This document shows, piece after piece, positions 19,514 to 27,805 of a stretch of 64,000 bases of DNA. Under the pieces are notes generated by a model. That model searched no databases, was not told the DNA's origin, and saw only the letters and a program-made list of their open reading frames with translations. A program made the position numbers and the translations under genes. How positions within the stretch are numbered: position 1 is the stretch's first letter; every line of letters starts with the position of its first letter. The DNA is taken from positions 21,790 to 85,789 of the forward strand of contig NZ_VFOR01000005.1 in NCBI RefSeq assembly GCF_006716235.1, written 5' to 3'. The DNA is from Propioniferax innocua. Its GTDB lineage: Bacteria > Actinomycetota > Actinomycetes > Propionibacteriales > Propionibacteriaceae.

Positions 19514-20350
19514 ATGCCCGAAGTCCGTCTCGAAGCCAGCGGTACGATCCGCGAACTGATCCTCGATGCCCCTCACCGACGCAATGCGCTCAACCGCAGC
19601 ATGCTCGCCCAATTGCGCAGTGCCATCGGCGATGTGGCCGCCGACACCTCTGCTCGAGCGCTGATCATCCGCGGGGAGGGGAAGTCCTTCTGCGCGGGCG
19701 CCGATCTGACCTCGTTGTTCGGAGACACCACACGCCCGGTCTCGGTGCTGCGTGGTGAACTCAGCGAGGTCTACGCGTCCTTCCTCGCTATCGGTGACCT
19801 CGACATCCCGACGATCTCGGTCGTGCAGGGCGCGGCGGTCGGCGCAGGCGCCAACATCGCCTTCGCCAGTGACTTCATCGTCTGTGGAGCCAGGGGCAAG
19901 TTCGGCATCACGTTCGCCGACATCGGCCTGCATCCCGGTGGTGGTGCCACGTGGTTCCTGACGCGGGCACTCGGCCCACAGCGTGCCAAGGCCGCCATCC
20001 TGGGTGGTGAGGTGATCGACGCCGAATCGGCCGTGCGGCTGGGGCTTGCCCTCGAAGTGGCCGAGGACCCGCTGGCCCGGGCCCACGAACTCGCCGAGGT
20101 CTATGCGGCCAGGCCACCGGAGCTTGTGGCGTCGATGCTCCACTGTGTGGAGGTGGCGACCCACTCCGATCTGGACACCGTGTTGGCATTGGAGTCCTGG
20201 GCGCAGGCGTCGTCGGTGACCAAACCCGAGTTCCAGGAGTTCCAGGAGTCGTTCAAGACTCGGCCCAAGGGCTCAGGGCGCGGGGATGCGGCATCTGCCC
20301 CCGGCGGGCCCGCGTATGTCGCCGACGCATCCCCCCACGACCGGCGATAG
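19514..20350 (+). CDS. Enoyl-CoA hydratase/isomerase (crotonase) family protein
   Basis: A 278-residue crotonase-fold protein with RNALNRSML, the oxyanion-hole region FCAGADLTSL and QGAAVGAGANIAFASDF. Where rat crotonase has its two catalytic glutamates, this protein appears to have Phe (in FGITFADIGLHPGG) and Ala (in RAKAAILGGE). Hydratase activity is therefore doubtful and an isomerase or other CoA-ester reaction is as likely; the alignment is by eye. Its 3' end stands just before the FAH gene. Confidence 0.8.
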   Translation: MPEVRLEASGTIRELILDAPHRRNALNRSMLAQLRSAIGDVAADTSARALIIRGEGKSFCAGADLTSLFGDTTRPVSVLRGELSEVYASFLAIGDLDIPTISVVQGAAVGAGANIAFASDFIVCGARGKFGITFADIGLHPGGGATWFLTRALGPQRAKAAILGGEVIDAESAVRLGLALEVAEDPLARAHELAEVYAARPPELVASMLHCVEVATHSDLDTVLALESWAQASSVTKPEFQEFQESFKTRPKGSGRGDAASAPGGPAYVADASPHDRR

Positions 20351-20359
20351 GGTGGCGAA
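20348..20359 (+). promoter_or_regulatory. TAGGGT -10 box for a leaderless FAH-family transcript
   Basis: TAGGGT (20348-20353) is followed by six bases and ATG 20360. No ribosome-binding site is present, which suggests a leaderless mRNA. Confidence 0.45.
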
Positions 20360-21193
20360 ATGCGTGTTGCGAGGTTCACTGCCGGGTCCGACCCGGCCTA
20401 CGGTCTGGTCGAGCTCGAAGCCGACGGGGGCAAGCACCCCGACACGATCGCCGTCATCAGCGGTGACCCCATGGCCATGGCGGTGCAGTACACCGGTGAA
20501 CGACATGATCTGGCCGATGTGCGTCTCCTGGCGCCGGTGATCCCGCGCTCGAAGGTGGTGTGCGTCGGACGGAACTACGCCAAGCACGCCGCCGAGATGG
20601 GCAGCCAGGTCCCTGCGACGCCGTTGACCTTCTTCAAACCCAACACGTCGGTCATCGGGCCGGACGCCCCCGTGCTCTGGCCCAGGGGAGCGGAGGAGAT
20701 CTCCTTCGAAGGAGAGCTCGCCGTGGTGATCGGACGTATCTGCAAGGACGTCCCCGCCGACAAGGCGCAGGACGTCATCTTCGGTTACACCATCGCCAAC
20801 GACTTCACCGCTCGTGACTGGCAGCGCAATGACGGACAATGGAGCCGCGCCAAGGGCTTCGACACCAGCTGCCCCATCGGGCCCTGGATCACATCGCACT
20901 ACTCGATCACCGATGCGCAGAATCTGCGGCTCGTGACGAAGGTTGACGGCGAGGTGCGTCAGGACGGAACCACTGCGGACATGGTGCGCTCGATCGGTGA
21001 GCTGGTGGAACACGTGAGTTCCTACACCACGCTCCTGCCCGGGGATCTGATCTGCACCGGCACACCCGAGGGTGTCGGCCTGGTGGAGCCTGGTCAGCGC
21101 ATCAGCGTCGAGATCGAGGGCATGGGAACGCTGGAGAACACGATCATGGACCAACAGGGTCAACAACAGGAGAAAGCGGAGGAGATTCGATGA
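20360..21193 (+). CDS. Fumarylacetoacetate hydrolase (FAH) family protein
   Basis: A 277-residue metal-dependent FAH-fold enzyme. Family motifs are VCVGRNYAKHAAEMG, FFKPNTSV, EGELAVVIG (metal-binding acidic residues), NDFTARD and CTGTPEGVG. Relatives act on acylpyruvates, oxaloacetate or ring-cleavage products; the substrate here is not known, and acylpyruvase or oxaloacetate decarboxylase is possible. The stop overlaps gltX (ATGA), a neighbour pair also seen in other actinobacteria, including mycobacteria. Confidence 0.85.
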   Translation: MRVARFTAGSDPAYGLVELEADGGKHPDTIAVISGDPMAMAVQYTGERHDLADVRLLAPVIPRSKVVCVGRNYAKHAAEMGSQVPATPLTFFKPNTSVIGPDAPVLWPRGAEEISFEGELAVVIGRICKDVPADKAQDVIFGYTIANDFTARDWQRNDGQWSRAKGFDTSCPIGPWITSHYSITDAQNLRLVTKVDGEVRQDGTTADMVRSIGELVEHVSSYTTLLPGDLICTGTPEGVGLVEPGQRISVEIEGMGTLENTIMDQQGQQQEKAEEIR

Positions 21194-22686
21194 CGGACGC
21201 GGCTCACCGTGACGTACTGGGCGGGCTCGACCCCAGCGAGGTGCGGGTGCGGTTCCCACCGTCGCCGACCGGGAACCTTCACGTGGGCAATGTGCGCAGT
21301 GCCCTGTTCAACTGGGCCTTCGCCCGGCACTTCGGCGGCAAGCTCGTGTTGCGTCTCGAGGACACCGACGCTGCTCGCAGCACCGCGGAGTCACGTCAGA
21401 ACGTCCTGGATTCGCTGCGCTGGCTGGGCTTGGACTGGGATGAGGGCCCCGAGGTCGGTGGCCCCCATGGGCCCTATGAGCAGTCGCAGCGCCGTGAGAT
21501 CTACGACGAGGTCGTGCCGCAGCTGATCGACGGTGGCTTCGCCTACCGCGATGTGTACACCAAGGAGGAGGTCGAGGAGCTCGGCAAGTCGGCTCAGCAT
21601 CGTGATCCGGCCAACCCCTGCCCGACACTGCCTGCCGAGGAGGTGCAGCGTCGTATCGATGCCGGTGAGTTCGTCGTGCGCATGCACATCCCCGAACGCG
21701 AGATCGTGTTCGACGATCTCGTCCGCGGCGAGGTGCGCTTCGACTCGGCCAACGTGCCCGACTACGTCATCGTGCGTGCCAACGGCGATCCGCTCTACAC
21801 CCTGGTGAACCCGGTGGATGACGCCCTGATGGGTATCACCCACGTCCTGCGTGGTGAGGACCTGCTCTCGTCGACGCCGCGTCAGATCGTCCTCTACGAA
21901 GCACTCGCCGCCCTTGGTATCGGTTCGGGTAGGACGCCACGTTTTGGTCATCTTCCGATCGTGATGGGCAACGGCAACAAGCGTCTGTCGAAGCGGGACG
22001 AGGGATCGGGCCTGGCCGAGTATCAGGAGCGGGGCTTCCTGCCCGAGGGTCTGCTCAACTATCTGGCACTGCTGGGCTGGGCGATTGCCGAGGACCGCGA
22101 TGTGTTCACCATGGCCGAGATGGTCGAAGCCTTCGACATCCTGCGGGTGAATGCCAACCCGGCACGCTTCGACCCGAAGAAGGCCGAGGCCATCAACGCC
22201 GAACACATCCGCATGTTGTCGGAGGATGAGCTGCGTCCCCGGCTCGTGCCGTTCCTGCAGGCGGCCGGCCTCGTGGCTGACCCGCCGTCACCGGATCAGG
22301 AACGTCTGATCGCCGGCATGACGCCGCTGGTCTCGACACGGATGAACACTCTGAGCGAGGTCGTACCGTTGGCTGGGTTCCTGTTCAAGACCGACGATGA
22401 GATCGAGATCGAGGAGAAGGCCCGTCCGAAGGAGACCGACGCGGCAACCCTCGACGCCGGTGTCGCTGCGCTGGAGGCCGTTGAGCCCTTCACCACCGAG
22501 GCCATCGAAGCCGCGCTGCGTGCAGCACTGGTGGAGGGCCTGGAACTGAAGCCACGGCACGCATTCGGTCCGTTGCGCAGCGCGATCAGCGGGGCCAAGG
22601 TCTCACCACCGCTCTTCGAGTCGATGGAGTTGCTGGGACGCGAATCGTCCCTTGCGCGGCTCCGTGCAGCACGCGCCGCACTCTGA
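21190..22686 (+). CDS. gltX: Glutamyl-tRNA synthetase
   Basis: A 498-residue class I synthetase. PPSPTGNLHVGN carries the HIGH-type motif (31-34), and KRLSKRDEG (264-272) is the KMSKS loop. In organisms lacking GlnRS it also charges tRNA-Gln for amidation by GatCAB. The gene overlaps the FAH gene by four bases. A tRNA-Glu and tRNA-Gln pair lies about 2.4 kb downstream. Confidence 0.95.
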   Translation: MTDAAHRDVLGGLDPSEVRVRFPPSPTGNLHVGNVRSALFNWAFARHFGGKLVLRLEDTDAARSTAESRQNVLDSLRWLGLDWDEGPEVGGPHGPYEQSQRREIYDEVVPQLIDGGFAYRDVYTKEEVEELGKSAQHRDPANPCPTLPAEEVQRRIDAGEFVVRMHIPEREIVFDDLVRGEVRFDSANVPDYVIVRANGDPLYTLVNPVDDALMGITHVLRGEDLLSSTPRQIVLYEALAALGIGSGRTPRFGHLPIVMGNGNKRLSKRDEGSGLAEYQERGFLPEGLLNYLALLGWAIAEDRDVFTMAEMVEAFDILRVNANPARFDPKKAEAINAEHIRMLSEDELRPRLVPFLQAAGLVADPPSPDQERLIAGMTPLVSTRMNTLSEVVPLAGFLFKTDDEIEIEEKARPKETDAATLDAGVAALEAVEPFTTEAIEAALRAALVEGLELKPRHAFGPLRSAISGAKVSPPLFESMELLGRESSLARLRAARAAL

Positions 22687-22687
22687 C

Positions 22688-23605
22688 GTGTCGATCACCC
22701 AGCCCGAACCGGGAGTTGCGTATCCGCAGTTGCTGCGCAGGCCCGGTCGCTCGCCGTTGCCCGGTCTGGTGGGTGTGCTGGGCGGCCTCATCGGCTATCT
22801 GGTGATTGCCGGTCTGTTCGTGGAGGCGCTGCTGGGGGCCTGGTGGGTCGTGGCGGACGCCGGCCCGTGGACGGCGTTTCGTTCCGCTGCCATCGGGTTC
22901 GAGAATCCTGCGGGCATGTTGGCGGGGAACCTGTCGATCGCACTGCTCATCCCGATCGCGGCCCTCATCGTGCGCGGCGTGCACGGGGCGTCGGCCCGGT
23001 GCCTGATCTCGGTGGAGCAACGTGTTCGTTGGCGGTGGCTGGCGGTCAGCACGGCCGTGGCGCTGGTGGCCTTCGGCGTCCACCTGGTGTTCATCGGACC
23101 TTCGTCGTGGTCTGCGCAGGAAGGCTTCGTGGGGTTTCTCGTGGTCATCGTGCTCACCACGCCCCTGCAGGCGATGGCCGAGGAAGTGTTCTTCCGCGGC
23201 TATCTGATGCAGGCGGTCGGCGGTTTCGCCGCGTCGCCCTGGTGGGGGATTCTTGGTTCGGCCACGTTGTTCGCGCTGTTCCACGGAGGTCAGAGCCCGG
23301 CGTTGTTCTTCAGTCGCTTCGCCTTCGGGATCGTCGCCGGATGGCTCGTGGTGCGCACCGGTGGTCTCGAGACCGCCGTGGCTGCGCATATCGTCAACAA
23401 CGTGCTCGCGTGGTTGTTGGCGGCCGGAACCACTTCGATCGCTGAGGTCCGTGCCATCACCCACGTCACGTGGGCTGATGCGTTCAGCGACGTGGCGGTG
23501 TTCGCCGGCATCACGCTGGTGTCGGTGGTCCTGGTCCGGGGCATGCACGTGCGAGCGCGTACGCCCCGGACCACCGTGGTCATGAGCGACGCAGCTGACG
23601 CTTGA
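22688..23605 (+). CDS. CPBP family intramembrane metalloprotease
   Basis: A 305-residue protein with about eight hydrophobic helices. It carries the CPBP (Abi/CAAX protease) motifs EEVFFRG (Glu165, Glu166, Arg170), FALFHGG and HIVNN. Possible roles are bacteriocin self-immunity or membrane-protein processing; the substrate is unknown. GTG 22688 starts two bases after the gltX stop. The last 26 bases overlap the convergent acyl-CoA synthetase gene. Confidence 0.8.
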   Translation: MSITQPEPGVAYPQLLRRPGRSPLPGLVGVLGGLIGYLVIAGLFVEALLGAWWVVADAGPWTAFRSAAIGFENPAGMLAGNLSIALLIPIAALIVRGVHGASARCLISVEQRVRWRWLAVSTAVALVAFGVHLVFIGPSSWSAQEGFVGFLVVIVLTTPLQAMAEEVFFRGYLMQAVGGFAASPWWGILGSATLFALFHGGQSPALFFSRFAFGIVAGWLVVRTGGLETAVAAHIVNNVLAWLLAAGTTSIAEVRAITHVTWADAFSDVAVFAGITLVSVVLVRGMHVRARTPRTTVVMSDAADA

Positions 23606-24962
23606 GGATCTTCCCCGACGCGTTTCGGGGGAGTGACCGGGCCAGCTCGATGCTCTTGGGCACCTTGAACGGGGCGAGCCGTTCACGCACATGCTCGATG
23701 AGTTCGTCGGGGTCTGGTCTGGCATCCTCCTTGGGCACCACGACAGCGTGTACCGCTTCGACCCACTTCTCGTGGGGGACGCCGACGACGGCGACCTCGG
23801 CCACCTGCTCGTGGGTGTAGAGGGCGTCCTCGACCTCACGGGAGGCCACGAGCACGCCGCCTGTGTTGATGACATCGCGGATCCGGTCGACGACCTCGAT
23901 GTATCCCGCATCGTCGATGCGCACGAGGTCTCCTGAGTGGAACCAGCCGTCGCGGAAAGCCTCGGCGGTTGCTTCGGGGTTGTTCCAGTAGCCCTCGCAG
24001 AGCTGGGGTGAGCGATAGACGACCTCGCCGGTGCCACCCGGTTCCACTTCGTTTCCCTCGGGGTCGACCACCTTCATCTCCACCATCAGCACGGGGCGGC
24101 CGGCTGAATTGGGGCGCTCGTCATGCTCCTCAGGCCGCAGGACACAGGCGAGGGGAGCGATCTCGGACTGGCCGAAGCAGTTGTAGAAGCCGGCGTTCGG
24201 CATACGTTCGGTGAGGCGTTCCAGGATGGGCCCGGGCATGACCGACGCCCCGTAGTAACACGTGCGGATGTGGGGCAGGTCGGCGTCGGCGAAACCGGGA
24301 AGATTCGCGATGGCCACCCAGAGCGTCGGTGCGGCGAAGAACGACCGGTGCCCATCATGGGTCAGACGCTGCAACACATCGGTGGGATCGGGGGTCTCGA
24401 TCAACGTGTTGGTGGCACCGATCATGAGCTGGGGCATGATGAAGACATGCATCTGAGCTGAGTGATACAGCGGCATGACATGCAGAGGGTCGTCGTCAGC
24501 GGTGAAGTCGAGCGCGGTGATGCTCGACACGTATTCGTGGACGAGTGCCCTGTGCGTCATCATCGCGCCCTTGGGGCGAGAGGTGGTCCCCGAGGTGTAC
24601 AGCAGCTGGGCGAGATCGGTGTCGGAGACGTCGACGTCCAGCGTGGGCGGGGGCTCGGGGGAGCGTGCCGCGTCGAGAAGGGACCGCTCACCATCGCGCA
24701 GGAGAACGGCTTCAGGGGAGTTCACCGCTTCGATGTGAGGCATGAGGCTTGGGTCGACCATCACCAGAGAGGCCCCGGAGTCATCGAAGAAGTGTTGGAG
24801 CTCATCACCGGTCAGGGCGAAGTTGATGGGAACATGCACCAACCCGGCGCGGGCGCAGGCGAGGAAGGCGATCAGGTAGGCATCGGAGTTCTTGCCGTAG
24901 GTCGCGACGCGGTCACCCTTGGTGAGCCCCCGCTGCAGCAACCAGGCTGCTGCGCGTGTCAC
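23580..24962 (-). pseudogene. Acyl-CoA synthetase (AMP-forming), N-terminally truncated by a palindromic element
   Basis: The 460 residues from GTG 24962 hold the adenylate-forming core: the P-loop YTSGTTSRPKG (122-132), FGQSE, GWFHSGDL and the catalytic C-terminal lysine in SGKILKRQ (Lys451). The frame also encodes RELDDAV immediately before this GTG, which is the family's usual first conserved segment, but then reaches a TGA (25004-25002) inside the palindrome at 24999-25050. About 30 normal N-terminal residues and a ribosome-binding site are therefore missing. A shorter active protein from GTG 24962 cannot be ruled out. The specific acid is unknown. Confidence 0.65.
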
Positions 24963-24975
24963 CGCGTCGTCGAGT

Positions 24976-24994
24976 TCACGTCGTGGACGCGAAG
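24976..24994. repeat. Small imperfect palindrome flanking the large inverted repeat
   Basis: On the minus strand TTCGCGTC-CAC-GACGTGAA forms an 8-bp hairpin with one mismatch. It lies between the acyl-CoA synthetase coding remnant and the large palindrome and may be part of the same inserted element. Confidence 0.5.
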
Positions 24995-24998
24995 CATG

Positions 24999-25050
24999 TT
25001 CTCACCCCTACGTTGTGCCGTGACTGTCCGGCACAACGTAGAGGTGAGAA
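24999..25050. repeat. 22-bp-arm inverted repeat (palindromic element)
   Basis: Arms 24999-25020 and 25029-25050 match at 21 of 22 positions around an 8-base centre (TGACTGTC). The arms begin TTCTCACC and end GGTGAGAA. No T-run follows on either side, so it looks less like a terminator than a dispersed palindromic element. It interrupts the acyl-CoA synthetase start region and sits next to a tRNA gene. No second copy was noticed in this window. Confidence 0.8.
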
Positions 25051-25071
25051 AGGAATTCTGGTCTGGAAATG

Positions 25072-25101
25072 CGAAAACCCCCGGCGAACCGGGGGTTTTC
25101 G
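25072..25101 (-). terminator. Terminator of the tRNA-Gln/tRNA-Glu unit
   Basis: A perfect 13-bp stem (25072-25084 with 25089-25101) has a CGAA/TTCG tetraloop, placed three bases after the tRNA-Glu 3' end. Read on the minus strand it ends in TTTTCG then CATTTCC. Confidence 0.85.
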
Positions 25102-25103
25102 GG

Positions 25104-25179
25104 TGGTAGCCCCGACGGGATTCGAACCCGCGCTACCGCCTTGAGAGGGCGGCGTGCTAGGCCGCTACACAACGGGGCC
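25104..25179 (-). tRNA. tRNA-Glu (anticodon CUC)
   Basis: 76 bases including an encoded CCA. The acceptor stem is GGCCCCG/CGGGGCU, and the anticodon stem CCGCC/GGCGG encloses loop CTCTCAA with anticodon CTC. The T-loop GGTTCGAATCC is present. It is followed by a strong terminator. Confidence 0.95.
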
Positions 25180-25227
25180 GCGGCTGGAAAAGATTAGCAG
25201 CAGCGAGCCACGTCGTCCATTCCATCG

Positions 25228-25299
25228 CTGGGCTATAAGGACTCGAACCTTAACTAACTGAACCAGAATCAGTCGTGCTGCCAATTACACCATAGCCCA
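25228..25299 (-). tRNA. tRNA-Gln (anticodon CUG)
   Basis: 72 bases without an encoded CCA. It begins TGGGCTAT, as glutamine tRNAs do, with anticodon stem ACTGA/TCAGT enclosing TTCTGGT (anticodon CTG) and T-arm GGTTCGAGTCC. It lies 48 bases upstream of tRNA-Glu on the same strand, probably in one transcript. Confidence 0.95.
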
Positions 25300-25327
25300 T
25301 GGGTGCCCTCCGGCACGAGGAATAATG

Positions 25328-26809
25328 TTACTCGACGCGGGCCGCCTGTGCAACATCAGCGGGGTGGGATGTCGGCGCTGGGGCTCCGAAGAAGGTTCCG
25401 CGCGACTTCCACCACCATGCGGCTGCCGCCAGGGCGCACAGCGGAACGGTGACTGCCGGGGACCAGAACTCCTGGAGGATCGCAGAAACCGAGAGTCCGC
25501 CGGTGGCTGCGATGATGATGAGGCCCCATTCGCGGCGCACGTGCACCCAAGCCAGCAGGATTCCGCCCCAGAGGGGATACCAGGGTTGGAGTGCTGCTCC
25601 GAGCAGGCCGAAGGCGAGCAGGGTTCCGGCGGTGAAGGCCACTGTGCGCTCGGGCAGGTGGCGCTTGCCCACCCAGACGATGGCGGCGATGGTGGTGATC
25701 GTGGTGAGGACCGAGCCGACGGCCCCCACCGGTTCGGCGGGGACCCCGAAGCCGCGGATCAGTAGCTGGCTGACCCAGCTCACGGGGGTGTGGCTTATCA
25801 CGAGGGTGGGGGAGCCTCCCGTGTCGTTGGCCCACCCCATGCCCAGGTCTGATGCATAGGAGATGGCCAGGAACAGGCCGCCACCGACAGCTCCTGCTGC
25901 TGCGACCCGCAGCGTCAGGCCGAGCCAGCGTCGCTGCAGATGCTGGACGCGGGGCCATGCCGCGTGCAGAGCGACGCCGAGGCCGGCGAGCACAGCGGGT
26001 TGCTTGACGCCGGCGGCGAGCCCGATGGCCAGGGCCGACCACCACAGGCCGCCGGGGCGACGGGCCAGCCAGATCGCCAGAACGATCAGGGCGCTCATCA
26101 GTGAGTCGTTGTGGGCGCCGCCGAGATACTGCGAGATGACCAATGGGTTGAGCAGGGCGATCCACACCGCCACGTCCGGATCGATGCCCATGTCTCGGGC
26201 GAGTGGACGTGCGACGCACGCGATGATGATGAATGCCAGCACCGGGATGGCCCGCATGGCGACGACCGACCAGTATGGATGTTCCTGCGTGATGGCCACG
26301 AGGATGCCCTGAATATAGAGGGAGATCGGAGGGTAGACCGTCGTCGTGCTCAGCCATGAGTCGAAGATGCCCGAGCTGAACGGGCTCGGTATGCCCATGG
26401 GAACGTCGTAGGGGTTCCGACCCTGATTCAGGATCCAACCCTGGGCTGCGTAGGCCCAGGGGTCGGCAGTCTGCAGAGGTGGTGCCAGAAGGGTGGGGGC
26501 TCCCCAAAGGCACAGCAGGCCCCACTGCAGACGCGGGCGTCCGCGGCCCACGCGTGATGGGTGGACAGCGGTCCAGGCCCAGAACAGCATGATCGCGCCC
26601 GCGACGCCGAGGGCGCGGGCAATATGACGACCCGATGGGCTGCGAAGGTGGGGGAAGGTCTCCGAAAGAGGGTTCTCGACGATCCCGGGGAGGAAGCCGA
26701 CCGCGAACGGGAGGAGCGACATCAATGTCGTCCCGAGCAGTCCGATGGCGGCGATCGTGATGAGTCGGCCAGCTGCTGTGCGAGAGGCGGGCCGAAACAT
26801 GCGCGACAT
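25328..26809 (-). CDS. mptB: MptB-type alpha-1,6-mannosyltransferase (GT-C)
   Basis: A 493-residue protein with a dozen or so membrane helices. The extracytoplasmic loop PWAYAAQGWILNQGRNPY (about residues 118-135) and GGAHNDSLM are characteristic of MptA/MptB polyprenol-phosphomannose-dependent mannosyltransferases, which build the alpha-1,6-mannan core of lipomannan-type lipoglycans in Actinobacteria. It is transcribed toward the tRNA genes. MptB is the nearer family name, but MptA cannot be excluded. Confidence 0.75.
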   Translation of the reverse strand: MSRMFRPASRTAAGRLITIAAIGLLGTTLMSLLPFAVGFLPGIVENPLSETFPHLRSPSGRHIARALGVAGAIMLFWAWTAVHPSRVGRGRPRLQWGLLCLWGAPTLLAPPLQTADPWAYAAQGWILNQGRNPYDVPMGIPSPFSSGIFDSWLSTTTVYPPISLYIQGILVAITQEHPYWSVVAMRAIPVLAFIIIACVARPLARDMGIDPDVAVWIALLNPLVISQYLGGAHNDSLMSALIVLAIWLARRPGGLWWSALAIGLAAGVKQPAVLAGLGVALHAAWPRVQHLQRRWLGLTLRVAAAGAVGGGLFLAISYASDLGMGWANDTGGSPTLVISHTPVSWVSQLLIRGFGVPAEPVGAVGSVLTTITTIAAIVWVGKRHLPERTVAFTAGTLLAFGLLGAALQPWYPLWGGILLAWVHVRREWGLIIIAATGGLSVSAILQEFWSPAVTVPLCALAAAAWWWKSRGTFFGAPAPTSHPADVAQAARVE

Positions 26810-26844
26810 CCTAGCCGGTCATGCTGCGCATCTGTTGACCTGCG

Positions 26845-27570
26845 TCACTCCGAGGATCCGGTCTGACGCAGGACCTCCGAGAGTCGATCGGCTGCTGCGA
26901 CGACGGCGCGGGCATGCATGCGGCCGGGCTGTTGCGTCATGCGTTCAATGGGGCCCGAGCAGCTCAACGCCGCGATGACTTTGCCGGAGGGTGCTTGCAC
27001 CGGCGAGGAGACCGAGGCCACGCCGGGCTCGCGTTCACCGACCGACTGTGCCCAGCCGCGACGGCGCACGGTGGCGAGGTCGACGGCGTTGAAGCTGGCT
27101 CCCTGGAGGCCTCGCTGCATCCTCTCGGGTTCCTCCCAGGCAAGCAGGATCTGAGCGGCCGAGCCGGCGCTCATGGTCAGTTGGGCCCCGATGGGCACGG
27201 TGTCACGAAGTCCTGCGGTGAGCTCGGCTGCGGCGACGCACACGCGCAGGTCACCTTGACGGCGGAACAGCTGTGCCGATTCGCCAGTGATGTCGCGGAG
27301 TCGGGCCAAGATCGGCCCGGCGGTCGCCAGCAGGCGGTCCTCACCGGCTGCGGCAGCCAGCTCGCCCAGGCGGGGTCCCAGGACGAAACGGCCTTGGAGG
27401 TCACGTGCCACGAGACGGTGATGCTCGAGCGCCACGGCCAGGCGATGGGCGGTGGGGCGCGCCAAGCCGGTGCTGTTGACCAAACCCGCCAGAGTTGTCG
27501 GCCCGGTCTCGAGTGCAGACAGGACCAGTGCGGCCTTGTCGAGAACGCCGACTCCACTGGGTGTGTCCAT
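26845..27570 (-). CDS. IclR-family regulator (NdgR/LtbR-like) of leucine genes
   Basis: A 241-residue protein with an N-terminal winged helix-turn-helix (about residues 8-65, TTLAGLVNSTGLARPTAHRL) and a C-terminal IclR effector domain (LFRRQGDLRVCVAA...VPIGAQLTMSAGSAAQILLAW). It is divergent from leuCD exactly as NdgR in Streptomyces and LtbR in C. glutamicum, which control leuCD and often leuB. Two in-frame ATGs (27585, 27570) are possible; 27570 gives the usual length. Confidence 0.88.
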   Translation of the reverse strand: MDTPSGVGVLDKAALVLSALETGPTTLAGLVNSTGLARPTAHRLAVALEHHRLVARDLQGRFVLGPRLGELAAAAGEDRLLATAGPILARLRDITGESAQLFRRQGDLRVCVAAAELTAGLRDTVPIGAQLTMSAGSAAQILLAWEEPERMQRGLQGASFNAVDLATVRRRGWAQSVGEREPGVASVSSPVQAPSGKVIAALSCSGPIERMTQQPGRMHARAVVAAADRLSEVLRQTGSSE

Positions 27571-27702
27571 ATTCTGGTACCTCATCTTGCATTTTGGGAA
27601 TTGGGCACGATCATAGGAGCAGTGCCGTTCGGAGGGCCGCAAGGGCCTGTGGTCATTGAGATGTTCTCACGCGGGCAAGTGTCACGCATGGGAAAGATAT
27701 TG

Positions 27703-27744
27703 CCAGCGTCAGGCCGGATGGGCCCAGCGTCAGGCCGGATGGGC
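27703..27744. repeat. Two perfect 21-bp tandem repeats in the leuC leader
   Basis: CCAGCGTCAGGCCGGATGGGC occurs at 27703-27723 and again at 27724-27744. The array lies 60-100 bases before the leuC start, downstream of any likely promoter and opposite the IclR gene. Confidence 0.95.
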
Positions 27745-27805
27745 ATGGGGTATCGCCGGGACTGTTGCGGGGTCGGCAGCGTGAATACGCGTACGGGAGG
27801 AGAAT

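Noticed and set aside
24999..25050. Large inverted repeat as an ordinary terminator for the tRNA genes
   Set aside because: A separate 13-bp hairpin directly after tRNA-Glu already fills that role, and the inverted repeat lacks a T-run and lies inside the former coding region.
25104..25299. tRNA pair as an integration site of a genomic island
   Set aside because: No integrase, attachment-site duplication or change of gene type is seen on either side; the surrounding gene order is conserved core.
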